Part shown: positions 1 through 7,918 of the stretch, piece after piece | Layout of the letters: the number at the start of each line of letters is the position of its first letter | Numbering within the stretch: position 1 is the first letter of the stretch | Assembly (NCBI RefSeq): GCF_004010325.2 | Contig: NZ_SADR02000015.1 | Location: forward strand, 107,909-171,908 | Reading direction: 5' to 3' | Source of the DNA: Mesorhizobium sp. M00.F.Ca.ET.216.01.1.1 | GTDB taxonomy: Bacteria; Pseudomonadota; Alphaproteobacteria; Rhizobiales; Rhizobiaceae | DNA length: 64,000 bases | The notes under the pieces: model-generated | What the model was told of the DNA's origin: nothing | Databases searched by the model: none | What the model saw: only the letters and a program-made list of their open reading frames with translations | Program-made: the position numbers and the translations under genes

Positions 1-235
1 AGCCTTCATCCAGGACCAGAACGTGGTGCGGGTCAAGCAGGCGATGATGGCCGCTTCGGCCAGGCGCATCCTGTTGGTCGACCACGCAAAGTTCGACAGG
101 ATCGCGCTGCACGCCTTCGAAGATCTGACCAGCTTCGATGCCGTGCTGACGACCGAGGGCCTGGGCGACGCGCAGGTGCAGAGCCTCGAACGCGCCGGCG
201 TCAGACTGCGCGTCATCAAGACGACGGCACAATGA
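1..235 (+). CDS. DeoR-family transcriptional regulator, C-terminal part (cut by window edge)
   Basis: Only the last 77 or so codons are in the window, read in the frame that starts at base 2 and ends at the TGA at 233-235. The visible protein matches the C-terminal end of the DeoR sugar-phosphate-sensing domain (DeoRC), with the typical run ILLVDHAKFDR followed by FDAVLTTEGL. This half binds a phosphorylated effector; the N-terminal helix-turn-helix lies upstream of the window. The stop overlaps the start of the glpD-like gene (ATGA), so the two are translationally coupled. A GlpR-type repressor of glycerol-3-phosphate catabolism is the natural reading. Proximity to the ery genes leaves an EryR-like role open. 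Confidence 0.8.
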   Translation, partial: AFIQDQNVVRVKQAMMAASARRILLVDHAKFDRIALHAFEDLTSFDAVLTTEGLGDAQVQSLERAGVRLRVIKTTAQ

Positions 236-1944
236 GCTCATCTGGCGGAGCAGATATGGCAAGTCGTGCCGGACGTCTCGCTGCAATGGCCGGGACCGGC
301 GAAGTCGATGTTGTCATTCTTGGCGCCGGCATCAACGGGGCAGGCCTGTTTCGCGATCTGTGCGCGCAAGGCGTCAGCTGCCTGATCGTCGACAAGGCGG
401 ATTTCGGCTCGGGCACCAGCGCCGCGCCGTCACGGCTCATCCATGGTGGCCTGAAATATCTCGAAACCGGCGAGTTCGGGCTGGTGGCGCAATCGACGCT
501 CGAGCGGAACCTGCTTTTGAGGAACGCGCCGCATTACGTCAGTCCGCTACCGACTGTCATACCGATTTTTTCCTGGACCAAGGGCGTGCTCGCGGCGCTG
601 CGAACGCTGTTTGGCTCGACCAGCGCGCCGCGCAGCCGCGGTGCCATCCTGATCAAGGTCGGCCTGGCGATCTATGACTTCTACGGTTCGCGTAACCGGG
701 TAATGCCGCGCCATCGGATGGTCGGGCGGCGGCAGGCACTCGGCAAGATGCCAGCACTGAACCCTGCGATCGTCGCCACCGGCATCTATTATGACGCCAA
801 GATCAGCCATCCCGAACGGCTGGTGCTCGAACTGATCCTTGACGGACTGCAGGCCAACGCAGCCTCGGCCGCCGCCAACTACACAACGCTGGTGACATCC
901 GCCGACGGCTTGCTGGCATTCCAGCCGGAAAACGGCAGCGCTTTTTCGGTACGGCCGAAGCTGGTGGTCAACGCCGCCGGTCCGTGGATCGATCACGTCA
1001 ACGACTTGCTTGGCGCGCCGTCGAAGATGATCGTCGGCACCAAGGGCTCGCACATTTTGTTGAAGCACGACGAGCTGGTAAGAAGCCTCGCCGAGCGCAT
1101 GCTCTATTTCGAGGCCGACGACGGACGCATCTGCCTTGTCTACGATTATCTCGGCCTGGCGCTGGTCGGCTCGACCGACATCAAGGCCGACAATCCGGAC
1201 GCGGTTCGCTGCGAGCCGGACGAAGTCGAGTATCTGCTCGACAGCGTGCGGACTCTCCTGCCCGGAATGACGTTCAACCGCGACCAGATCGTCTATGCCT
1301 ATAGCGGCATCAGGCCGCTGCCGGCTTCGGAGACATCGACGCCCGGGCTGATCAGCCGCGATCATTCGGCGCCGGTCGCCGAGCCGGATCCGACCAGGCC
1401 CTTCGCCGTCATCTCGCTGGTCGGCGGCAAATGGACGACCTTCCGCGGCTTTGCCGAGGAGGTAGCCGACGTTGTGCTCGACCGCCTGCGGCGCAGCCGC
1501 AAGGTGACGACGCAATCGATGCCGATCGGCGGCGGAAAGGGCTTCCCCGCCGGCGCCGCGGCCCGCGCCGACTGGCTGGCCTGGGCCCAGTCGGAGTCGG
1601 GTTTAGAGGAAGAGCGTCTCGACCAATTGCTGTCGCGGTACGGGACGCGAGCCGTGCAGATCGCCAGGTATGGATCGAATGATGCAGTCCGCCTTCTGGA
1701 CTCAAGCGGCTACAGCAAGCCGGAGATCGACTACATCGTGCGCAACGAATTCGTTGAGCACCTGTCCGACATTGTCATGCGGCGCAGCACCCTTGCGATA
1801 GGTGGCTCGCTTACCAAGCGTGACTTGCACGAGATTGCCGCGATTGCCGGGAGGGCGCTTGGCTGGAGCGCGCAGCGAACCGCAGAGGAAATCGACGCCG
1901 TCGTTGCGCAGCTCGAAACCGGGAATTTGATGCGGCTGGATTGA
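232..1944 (+). CDS. glpD: FAD-dependent glycerol-3-phosphate dehydrogenase family protein
   Basis: 570 aa. Oxidises glycerol 3-phosphate (or a close polyol phosphate) to the keto form and passes electrons to quinone at the inner membrane. The dinucleotide-binding motif GAGINGAG is at residues 31-38, followed by the family's SRLIHGGLKYLE stretch near 67-80 and a C-terminal GlpD-type helical domain. The chosen ATG overlaps the upstream stop; an in-frame ATG at 256 is an alternative that loses only eight residues. It is a paralogue of eryB, about 7.5 kb downstream, but is not in the same transcription unit, since a 480-bp AT-rich gap and a new promoter follow it. Substrate assignment to glycerol 3-phosphate rests on family membership and the DeoR neighbour. 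An alditol 4-phosphate is possible. Confidence 0.85.
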   Translation: MSSSGGADMASRAGRLAAMAGTGEVDVVILGAGINGAGLFRDLCAQGVSCLIVDKADFGSGTSAAPSRLIHGGLKYLETGEFGLVAQSTLERNLLLRNAPHYVSPLPTVIPIFSWTKGVLAALRTLFGSTSAPRSRGAILIKVGLAIYDFYGSRNRVMPRHRMVGRRQALGKMPALNPAIVATGIYYDAKISHPERLVLELILDGLQANAASAAANYTTLVTSADGLLAFQPENGSAFSVRPKLVVNAAGPWIDHVNDLLGAPSKMIVGTKGSHILLKHDELVRSLAERMLYFEADDGRICLVYDYLGLALVGSTDIKADNPDAVRCEPDEVEYLLDSVRTLLPGMTFNRDQIVYAYSGIRPLPASETSTPGLISRDHSAPVAEPDPTRPFAVISLVGGKWTTFRGFAEEVADVVLDRLRRSRKVTTQSMPIGGGKGFPAGAAARADWLAWAQSESGLEEERLDQLLSRYGTRAVQIARYGSNDAVRLLDSSGYSKPEIDYIVRNEFVEHLSDIVMRRSTLAIGGSLTKRDLHEIAAIAGRALGWSAQRTAEEIDAVVAQLETGNLMRLD

Positions 1945-2139
1945 TCTGCGTAGCTTTGGCCGCAGGGTGGTCGACCCGGTTATGCGAATGGCTCGGCACC
2001 GACGTGGATGCCAATACGCACCGCAAGGCAAACCGGCCCGGATGGGCAGGCCATGACTGCGATCCCACGCGCGGCCCTTACCTCACAGGCCGAGTGGGAT
2101 TTTATATTCCGAATGATAACTTATTAAAAACAATCATTT

Positions 2140-2149
2140 AAGTGATAAT
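2140..2149 (+). promoter_or_regulatory. Operator-like motif AAGTGATAAT upstream of the ery promoter
   Basis: The 10-mer AAGTGATAAT lies about 55 bp upstream of the -35 box. The same 10-mer recurs as one arm of the palindrome at 15067-15081 before dhaK. The preceding bases ATCATTT make an imperfect inverted partner. The binding protein is unknown; EryD or the DeoR-family protein are candidates by position. Confidence 0.4.
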
Positions 2150-2202
2150 GCGGCTATTTTGACGCATGTGTGCTGCTTAGTTAAAGTGTGAAATAACGAT
2201 GA

Positions 2203-2231
2203 TTGACGTTAATTTAACACAATCGTATGAT
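2203..2231 (+). promoter_or_regulatory. Sigma70-like promoter of the ery operon
   Basis: TTGACG at 2203-2208, a 17-nt spacer and TATGAT at 2226-2231 make a near-consensus promoter in the AT-rich island. A GTTAA-T-TTAAC palindrome (2208-2218) overlaps the spacer, a classic repressor position. The leader to the eryD start would be about 190 nt. Confidence 0.6.
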
Positions 2232-2428
2232 CGCTAATATACTGGCATGCAGGGCTCCCGGACGGCTCAATTGGCCGAGCGGGAATGGCTGCGGGTGCGG
2301 CCAAGCAGGCCAGGCCCAAGGTTCCGATCGTGGCTTGTGCTCCGGTCTGTTGAGGGATTGACAGCGGCGCAGGGATGTGAAAATTTTTGCAATCAAAGAT
2401 AATAATATCATCTCAGGGAGGAGATGAC

Positions 2429-3427
2429 GTGAAATCTGGCGGAACCGCCAACCGCGATCATGAGTCCAGCCTCGCCACGCGCGCGGCCTGGCTTCACTAT
2501 GCCGGCGGCCTCACACAAGCCCAGGTCGCCAAGCGGCTTGGCCTGACCAGCCTCAAGGCACACCGGCTCATCACCAGGGCCACCCAGGATGGCCTGATCA
2601 GGGTCTTCATCGACGGCGACGTTGGCGAGTGCGTCGACCTGGAGCAGCGCCTGATCGCCGCTTACGGGCTCGACACCTGCGAGGTGGTTCCCGACCTGGA
2701 CCAGGACGAGCTGCCGCTGAGGGGCCTGGGCATTGCGGGCGCCCAATTCCTGAAGCGAGAGATTGATCGCGGCGAAGACATGCTGATCGGCGTCGGCCAT
2801 GGCCGTACCCTTGCGGCCAGCGTCGAGTATCTGACGCGCACTGCCGCCGGCCATATCCGCTTTGTCTCCTTGCTCGGCGGCGTGACGCGTAAATTCGCGG
2901 CCAATCCCCACGACGTCATTCATCGCCTGGCCGAGCGAACCGGCGCGCAGGCCTATGTGATGCCGGTACCGTTTGTCGCCAACACCGTGGAAGACCGCGA
3001 GGTGCTGCTTGGCCAGCGCGGCATCAGCGACGTCTTCGATCTCGCAAGCCGGTCCGACCTGATGTTTGTGGGAATTGGGACGGCCGAGCGGGAAGCGTCG
3101 CTCGTCGCCACAGGCATGATCGAGCATTCCGAAATCGATGACGTCAAGCGTGACGGCGGCGTTGGCGAACTCCTTGCCCACTTCTTCGACGATAGAGGGC
3201 GCCCGGTGGAAACGGCGCTGTCGGAAAGAATACTGGCACTGCCGCGAGATCAATTGAAGGGCCGCAGGATTGTCGCCGTCGCCGGCGGCAAGGTGAAGGT
3301 GCGGGCGATCAGGGCGGTGCTCGAAAGCCGTTATCTGAGCGGCTTGATCACCGATGAAACGACGGCCCGCGCACTCGTCGAACAGAGCCGGCCTGACGGC
3401 GCGCAGCTGCGACGAAACACGAAGTGA
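2429..3427 (+). CDS. eryD: SorC/DeoR-family sugar-binding regulator of erythritol catabolism (EryD)
   Basis: 332 aa. An N-terminal helix-turn-helix at about residues 15-52 (YAGGLTQAQVAKRLGLTS) is followed by a SorC-type sugar-binding domain that resembles a sugar-phosphate isomerase fold and fills the rest of the protein. SorC regulators usually bind the phosphorylated sugar product and then release DNA. The GTG start is chosen because the strong Shine-Dalgarno GGGAGGAG ends about 5 nt before it; an in-frame TTG at 2387 has none. It is the first gene after the promoter at 2203-2231 and heads the ery genes on the same strand. EryD is the established repressor name in Brucella and Rhizobium; orthology here rests on protein type and context. 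Confidence 0.85.
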   Translation: MKSGGTANRDHESSLATRAAWLHYAGGLTQAQVAKRLGLTSLKAHRLITRATQDGLIRVFIDGDVGECVDLEQRLIAAYGLDTCEVVPDLDQDELPLRGLGIAGAQFLKREIDRGEDMLIGVGHGRTLAASVEYLTRTAAGHIRFVSLLGGVTRKFAANPHDVIHRLAERTGAQAYVMPVPFVANTVEDREVLLGQRGISDVFDLASRSDLMFVGIGTAEREASLVATGMIEHSEIDDVKRDGGVGELLAHFFDDRGRPVETALSERILALPRDQLKGRRIVAVAGGKVKVRAIRAVLESRYLSGLITDETTARALVEQSRPDGAQLRRNTK

Positions 3428-3442
3428 ACGGAGGATCATCAA

Positions 3443-3487
3443 ATGCGTGACTATGGAAAGTCCGCTTCGCCGATGGTTGCGTCATGA
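3443..3487 (+). CDS. Possible 14-codon leader peptide coupled to the DUF2291 gene
   Basis: The ORF MRDYGKSASPMVAS starts at an ATG placed 7 nt after a good Shine-Dalgarno (GGAGG at 3431-3435). Its stop overlaps the DUF2291 start codon (ATGA at 3484-3487). The DUF2291 ATG has no convincing ribosome-binding site of its own, so translation of this small ORF may deliver ribosomes to it. Whether the peptide has any other role cannot be told from the sequence. Confidence 0.4.
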   Translation: MRDYGKSASPMVAS

Positions 3488-4140
3488 GTTCGAAGGCTGG
3501 CTCGGCGTCGAGTCGCCAGGTCTCGCCGGGTCTTCGCCGGACGATTGCCGCCTTTGCGGTTCTGGTGCTGCTCGGCGCCATGGCGCTTGACACGAAGGTC
3601 GTCAGGATCGGATCCGCCGGTGACGTGCGAAACGCCGTGTTTTCCGCACAGGAGTACGGAAAGTCGGAATTTCCCAAGGTGCAAGCCGATGTCGAAGCGC
3701 GTGCCGCCGACGCGGTGACGGCGGCGACGGCGATCGCCAAGGACAGGGCGACGGCCGAAAAGGAATACGGCGTCCCGGCGGGTGTCGGACCGGTCTTCTC
3801 GGTCAAGTTCACCGGCCTCGTCGGCGAGGGAAAATCGGGCATCTACAAGGTCGCCGTCGATGGCGTGCCGGATACGCTGCTGATCCGGGTGCAGACTGGG
3901 CCGGCGATCAACGGAACCGACCTTCGCGACGCCACTGGCAAGATCACATTCGGCCAGTTCACCAATCAGATTGAATATCAGGATGCCGGTTCGGCGCTGA
4001 ACAACGAGATGAAGAAGGAGGTGCTGTCGAAAGTTGATACGAGCGCGTTGGGCGGCAAGACCATTTCGGTGGTCGGCGCGTTCAAGCTGGTCAATCCGAA
4101 GAGCTGGCTGGTCACTCCGGTGAGGCTGGAGGTCAAATGA
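3484..4140 (+). CDS. DUF2291 family protein of the erythritol importer operon
   Basis: 218 aa with a single N-terminal hydrophobic segment at about residues 20-35 (an uncleaved anchor or signal peptide) and a soluble remainder facing the periplasm. It matches the DUF2291 family, which is found with ribose-type sugar ABC importers in Proteobacteria; its biochemical role is not known to me. No enzyme motif is visible. The start overlaps the stop of a 14-codon leader ORF and the gene's own stop overlaps the eryE start (ATGA), so it is locked between the regulator and the transporter. An accessory role in transporter assembly or substrate handling is inference from context. Confidence 0.75.
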   Translation: MSSKAGSASSRQVSPGLRRTIAAFAVLVLLGAMALDTKVVRIGSAGDVRNAVFSAQEYGKSEFPKVQADVEARAADAVTAATAIAKDRATAEKEYGVPAGVGPVFSVKFTGLVGEGKSGIYKVAVDGVPDTLLIRVQTGPAINGTDLRDATGKITFGQFTNQIEYQDAGSALNNEMKKEVLSKVDTSALGGKTISVVGAFKLVNPKSWLVTPVRLEVK

Positions 4141-5678
4141 AACCGGCTTCCGGCAACGGGCTTGCGACTGGCGATGCCGTGCTTTCGGCGCGCGACATCA
4201 CCATGTCATACGGCGGCGTTCATGCACTCAAGGGCGTCAACTTCGACATCCACCGCGGCAAGGTTACAACCCTGTTCGGAGAGAATGGCGCCGGCAAGTC
4301 GACGCTAATGAAGATCCTGTCCGGCGTGGTGATGCCGACATCCGGCGAGATCGTGCTCGACGGCAATATCGTCAGCTTTTCTTCCTCTTCGGACGCGCGC
4401 GACCGCGGCATCTCGATCATCCACCAGGAATTGAGCCTGGCGCCGAACCTCAGCGTTCGCGACAACATCTTCATGGGCCGCGAACTGCGCACGGCGACCG
4501 GCCTCGACTTCGCCGAAGAGGCGCGCCAGGCGCGCGCGCTGATGGCCGAGCTCGAAGAAGACATCGACCCGATGACCCCGGTCGAGGACCTGCGCCTGGG
4601 GCAGCAGCAGATCGTCGAGATCGCCCGGGCGCTGTCCGTCGATTCCCGCATCCTCATCATGGACGAACCGACATCTGCGCTCAGCGCGACAGAGGTGGAG
4701 GTGCTGTTCAGGGTCATCCGCGATTTGACCAGCCGCGGTGTCTCCATCGTCTACATATCGCATCACCTCGAGGAGGCTCTGCAGATCACCGACTACGCAG
4801 TCGTCCTGCGCGACGGGGCGATAACGGCAACGGCCGAAGCCAAGGACATCGATCTCGAGTGGATTGTCCGCAACATGGTGGGCGAGAACTTCGACCTTGG
4901 TTCGCCGCCGACCGGCCATGAATTCGGCGAGGTCGCCCTTTCGATCGAGGATGTGAGCGTCGTCGACGCTTCGGGTTCAGGCTATTCGGTCGTCGATCAC
5001 CTGTCGCTGGATGTCAGGGCGGGCGAGATCGTCTGCATCTACGGACTGATGGGCGCCGGACGCACGGAGTTGCTGGAAGCCGTCGCGGGACGCGTGCCGA
5101 TGGCGGGCGGCCGGGCGCTTTTGGAAGGTGAGGACCTCTCGGGACTTAGCATCGCGCAGCGTATCGGCAGAGGTCTTGTGCTCGTCCCCGAGGACCGCCA
5201 GCGAGACGGGCTGGTGCAGACGATGACCGTCGGCCGCAACCTTTCGCTTGCCAGCATCGAGGCGTTCGCGAAGAGGCTGTTTCTTTCCCGCTCCAGGGAG
5301 CGCGAGCTGATCGACAGCTCGATCCGCAAGGTGACCATCAAGACCGCAGGCGGCAACACCATGATCGGATCGCTGTCGGGCGGCAACCAGCAGAAGGTCG
5401 TCATTGGCAAGATGCTGACGACAAATCCCAAGGTCATCCTTCTGGACGAGCCGAGCCGCGGCATCGATGTCGGTGCCAAGGCCGAGGTCTTCCGCTTGCT
5501 GAGCGAGCGTGCCGCGCAGGGGCTGGCGGTCGTCTTTTCGACCTCGGAGGTCAACGAGTGCCTGAGCATTGCCCACCGGATCGTGGTGATGCGCCGAGGC
5601 AGGATTTCAGCGCAGTTCGGCGCCAACGCCACCAAAGAGCAGATCATGGCCGCCTCGGGCGAAGCCGTGATTGCCTGA
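4137..5678 (+). CDS. eryE: Erythritol ABC importer, duplicated ATPase subunit (EryE)
   Basis: 513 aa, RbsA/XylG-type ATPase with two nucleotide-binding domains. The first has Walker A GENGAGKST at 48-56, the signature LRLGQQQ at about 151 and Walker B LIMDEPTSAL near 173-182. The second has the degenerate Walker A GLMGAGRTE around 302, the signature LSGGNQQ at about 412 and Walker B ILLDEPSRGID near 433. The degenerate second Walker A is normal for this family. It energises uptake through EryF, with EryG as the periplasmic receptor. The start overlaps the upstream DUF2291 stop. Assignment to erythritol follows from the eryA/eryB/eryC genes in the same operon. Confidence 0.85.
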   Translation: MKPASGNGLATGDAVLSARDITMSYGGVHALKGVNFDIHRGKVTTLFGENGAGKSTLMKILSGVVMPTSGEIVLDGNIVSFSSSSDARDRGISIIHQELSLAPNLSVRDNIFMGRELRTATGLDFAEEARQARALMAELEEDIDPMTPVEDLRLGQQQIVEIARALSVDSRILIMDEPTSALSATEVEVLFRVIRDLTSRGVSIVYISHHLEEALQITDYAVVLRDGAITATAEAKDIDLEWIVRNMVGENFDLGSPPTGHEFGEVALSIEDVSVVDASGSGYSVVDHLSLDVRAGEIVCIYGLMGAGRTELLEAVAGRVPMAGGRALLEGEDLSGLSIAQRIGRGLVLVPEDRQRDGLVQTMTVGRNLSLASIEAFAKRLFLSRSRERELIDSSIRKVTIKTAGGNTMIGSLSGGNQQKVVIGKMLTTNPKVILLDEPSRGIDVGAKAEVFRLLSERAAQGLAVVFSTSEVNECLSIAHRIVVMRRGRISAQFGANATKEQIMAASGEAVIA

Positions 5679-5704
5679 TCACCATGAATTTCGGAGCCCC
5701 GATC

Positions 5705-6838
5705 ATGAGCAACGTCAGCCAGGCAGCCAAGCAGTCCAGTCCAGCCGTGCGCAGCGAAGGCTTCGACGTGGCCAAGCTGCTGCTCGAAGGCCGGGCTTTC
5801 TTTGCGCTGATTGCGATCATCGTCGTCTTTTCGATGCTGTCGCCCTACTACCTGTCCGTGGCGAATTTCCTGACCATGGCCTCGCACGTCGCCATATTCG
5901 GGATTCTCGCCGTCGGCATGCTGCTGGTCATCCTCAACGGCGGCATCGACCTGTCGGTGGGATCGACGCTTGGGCTTGCCGGCGTCGTCGCCGGCTTTCT
6001 GATGCAGGGCGTGACGCTGAACTGGTTTGGCGTCGTCCTGTATCCGCCGGTCTGGGTGGTCGCGGTCCTGGCCTGCATGCTGGGCGCCGCCGTCGGTCTG
6101 ATCAACGGCGTCCTCATTGCCCGTTTCAAGGTTCCGGCCTTTGTGGCCACGCTGGGCGTCATGTATATGGCGCGCGGTCTGGCGCTGCTGATGACGAGCG
6201 GTTTGACCTACAACAACCTCGGCGGCAGGCCCGAGCTCGGAAATACCGGCTTCGATGCGCTTGGCTTCAATCGCCTGTTCGGCGTGCCCACCGGCGTGGT
6301 CGTTCTGGCGGTGATCGCCTTCATCGGCAGCATCACGTTGAACCGCACTGCCTTTGGGCGCTGGCTCTATGCCTCGGGCGGCAACGAGCGCGCGGCTGAA
6401 CTGTCCGGCGTTCCGGTCAAAACCGTGCAGGTTTCAGTCTATGTGCTTTCAGGCATCTGTGCCGCTATCGCCGGCCTGATCCTGTCGTCGCAGCTGACCT
6501 CGGCGGGACCGACAGCCGGCACCACCTACGAATTGACGGCCATCGCCGCCGTCGTCATCGGCGGCGCCGCGCTGACCGGCGGGCGCGGCAACATCCGCGG
6601 AACTCTGCTCGGGGCCTTCGTCATCGGCTTCCTTTCCGATGGTCTGGTGATCATTGGCATCTCATCCTACTGGCAGACAGTGTTCACCGGTGCGGTCATC
6701 GTGCTCGCTGTGCTTCTCAATGCCGTTCAGTATCGCCGTCGGAGCAAGCTTGCGAGCTCGACCAACGGCCAATCGACTTCTCAGAAACGGGGGAAGGCCG
6801 AAGCGGCCAATCCTGCCCACGGGAAGACTGCCGGCTGA
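5705..6838 (+). CDS. eryF: Erythritol ABC importer, permease subunit (EryF)
   Basis: 377 aa, ribose-type (BPD_transp_2) inner-membrane permease with about ten hydrophobic segments and the family hallmark NGGIDLSVGSTLGLAG near residues 78-94. A second conserved stretch, TAIAAVVIGGAALTGGRG, lies in the C-terminal third. The ATG at 5705 is preceded by CGGAG about 9 nt upstream; an ATG at 5684 is also in frame but has no ribosome-binding site. The protein ends with a polar Ser/Lys/Ala-rich cytoplasmic tail. It sits between the ATPase and binding-protein genes of the same operon. Confidence 0.85.
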   Translation: MSNVSQAAKQSSPAVRSEGFDVAKLLLEGRAFFALIAIIVVFSMLSPYYLSVANFLTMASHVAIFGILAVGMLLVILNGGIDLSVGSTLGLAGVVAGFLMQGVTLNWFGVVLYPPVWVVAVLACMLGAAVGLINGVLIARFKVPAFVATLGVMYMARGLALLMTSGLTYNNLGGRPELGNTGFDALGFNRLFGVPTGVVVLAVIAFIGSITLNRTAFGRWLYASGGNERAAELSGVPVKTVQVSVYVLSGICAAIAGLILSSQLTSAGPTAGTTYELTAIAAVVIGGAALTGGRGNIRGTLLGAFVIGFLSDGLVIIGISSYWQTVFTGAVIVLAVLLNAVQYRRRSKLASSTNGQSTSQKRGKAEAANPAHGKTAG

Positions 6839-6875
6839 TCGGCAGCAACACCAAGCAATCATTGGAGGAATGTAC

Positions 6876-7817
6876 ATGAAAACCATGCTTAAAGGACTGC
6901 TGGCTGCAGCGATGGTCGTGGGGTTTGCGGCCGCTGCGTCGGCCGAAGGCCTGATCTCGATCATCGTCAACGATCCGGCGAACCCGTACTGGCTGACCGA
7001 GGGCAATGTCGCCAAGGCCGAGGCCGAGAAGCTCGGCTATACGGCGAACGTCGCCGCGCACAAGGGCGACACCAACACGGAAAGCAACCTGATCGACACC
7101 GCCATCACCAACAAGTCCGTGGCGATCATCCTCGATCCGGCAAACGCAGACGGCTCCGTTGGCGCGGTGAAGAAGGCGATTGCAGCCAACATCCCGGTTT
7201 TCCTCGTCAACGCCGAGATCAATCAGGAAGGCCTTGCCAAGGGGCAGCTCGTCTCCAACAACGCCCAGGGCGCTGCTCTCGGCGCACAGCAGTGGGTGCA
7301 GGCTGTCGGCGAGAAGGGCAAATTTGTCGAACTTCTCGGCGCCCCGTCGGACAACAACGCCGCCACGCGCTCGAACGGATACGTGACTGTGATCAGCCAG
7401 TACCCGGATCTCGAAAAGGCTGCTTCGCAGGTCGCCAACTGGGATCGTACCCAGGGCCACGACAAGATGCAGAGCATGCTGCAGGCCAATCCCGACATCA
7501 TTGCCGTGATCAGCGGCAATGACGAGATGGCGCTCGGTGCGGTTGCCGCTCTGAAAGAGACCGGCAAGCTGTCCGGCATCAAGGTCGGCGGCTTTGACGG
7601 CTCCCCGGACGCGGTCGCAGCGATCAAGTCCGGCGAACTGCAGTACACGGTGCTCCAGCCGGTGGCTATCTTCTCGGCGAAGGCCGTGCAGCAGGCGGAC
7701 TCGTTCATCAAGACCGGCGCTACCGGCGCGTCCAGCGAGAAGCAGCTGTTCGATTGCCTCCTCATCACCAAGGACAATGTGGACAAGTACACCGCACCCT
7801 TCGTGCTGTCGGAATAA
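6876..7817 (+). CDS. eryG: Erythritol ABC importer, periplasmic binding protein (EryG)
   Basis: 313 aa, RbsB-like type-1 periplasmic binding protein. A classical signal peptide (MKTMLKGLLAAAMV, then AAASA before the cleavage site) precedes the mature domain, which opens LISIIVNDPANPYW. Later family features are NAEINQEGLAKGQ near the hinge and SGNDEMALGAVAAL in the second lobe. The ATG at 6876 lies 7 nt after GGAGG; the ATG two codons upstream overlaps poorly with that site. It is the operon's high-affinity receptor. A perfect hairpin directly follows the stop, as after other binding-protein genes in this window. Confidence 0.85.
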   Translation: MKTMLKGLLAAAMVVGFAAAASAEGLISIIVNDPANPYWLTEGNVAKAEAEKLGYTANVAAHKGDTNTESNLIDTAITNKSVAIILDPANADGSVGAVKKAIAANIPVFLVNAEINQEGLAKGQLVSNNAQGAALGAQQWVQAVGEKGKFVELLGAPSDNNAATRSNGYVTVISQYPDLEKAASQVANWDRTQGHDKMQSMLQANPDIIAVISGNDEMALGAVAALKETGKLSGIKVGGFDGSPDAVAAIKSGELQYTVLQPVAIFSAKAVQQADSFIKTGATGASSEKQLFDCLLITKDNVDKYTAPFVLSE

Positions 7818-7824
7818 AAAATGG

Positions 7825-7852
7825 ACAGGGGTGTCCTTGCGGGCACCCCTGT
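7825..7852 (+). promoter_or_regulatory. Intra-operon RNA hairpin after eryG
   Basis: ACAGGGGTG (7825-7833) pairs perfectly with CACCCCTGT (7844-7852) around a 10-nt loop. No T-tract follows and eryA continues 66 nt later, so it looks like a 3' mRNA-stability or partial attenuation element that would raise EryG over the kinase. The functional reading is inference. Confidence 0.55.
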
Positions 7853-7918
7853 CTTGCCACCCTTGGGGACAGATGGACCGTCCCTGTGAACTCTCCGTAA
7901 CTATCCGGAACTTGCCGC

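Larger units (their letters stand above)
1945..2428. other. Intergenic region with AT-rich island upstream of the ery operon
   Basis: No convincing gene is present. The first part is ordinary high-GC sequence. From about 2095 to 2235 it becomes strikingly AT-rich and carries the operator-like motif at 2140-2149, a sigma70-like promoter at 2203-2231 and a small GTTAA-T-TTAAC palindrome at 2208-2218. The rest is a leader of nearly 200 nt up to the eryD start. Confidence 0.6.

Noticed and set aside
547..1515. 322-codon open frame on the minus strand
   Set aside because: Lies fully opposite the glpD-like gene. The protein is low-complexity Arg/Asp/Gln-rich, with no ribosome-binding site; a high-GC antisense shadow.
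1941..2141. 66-codon frame after glpD
   Set aside because: No ribosome-binding site. It overlaps the end of glpD and runs into the AT-rich promoter island.
2408..3442. 344-codon open frame on the minus strand
   Set aside because: Almost exactly antisense to eryD, which has clear homology and a strong ribosome-binding site. The antisense product has no recognisable domain.
7825..7852. Rho-independent terminator after eryG
   Set aside because: The stem is perfect but no T-tract follows and eryA continues the operon, so I call it an intra-operon hairpin.
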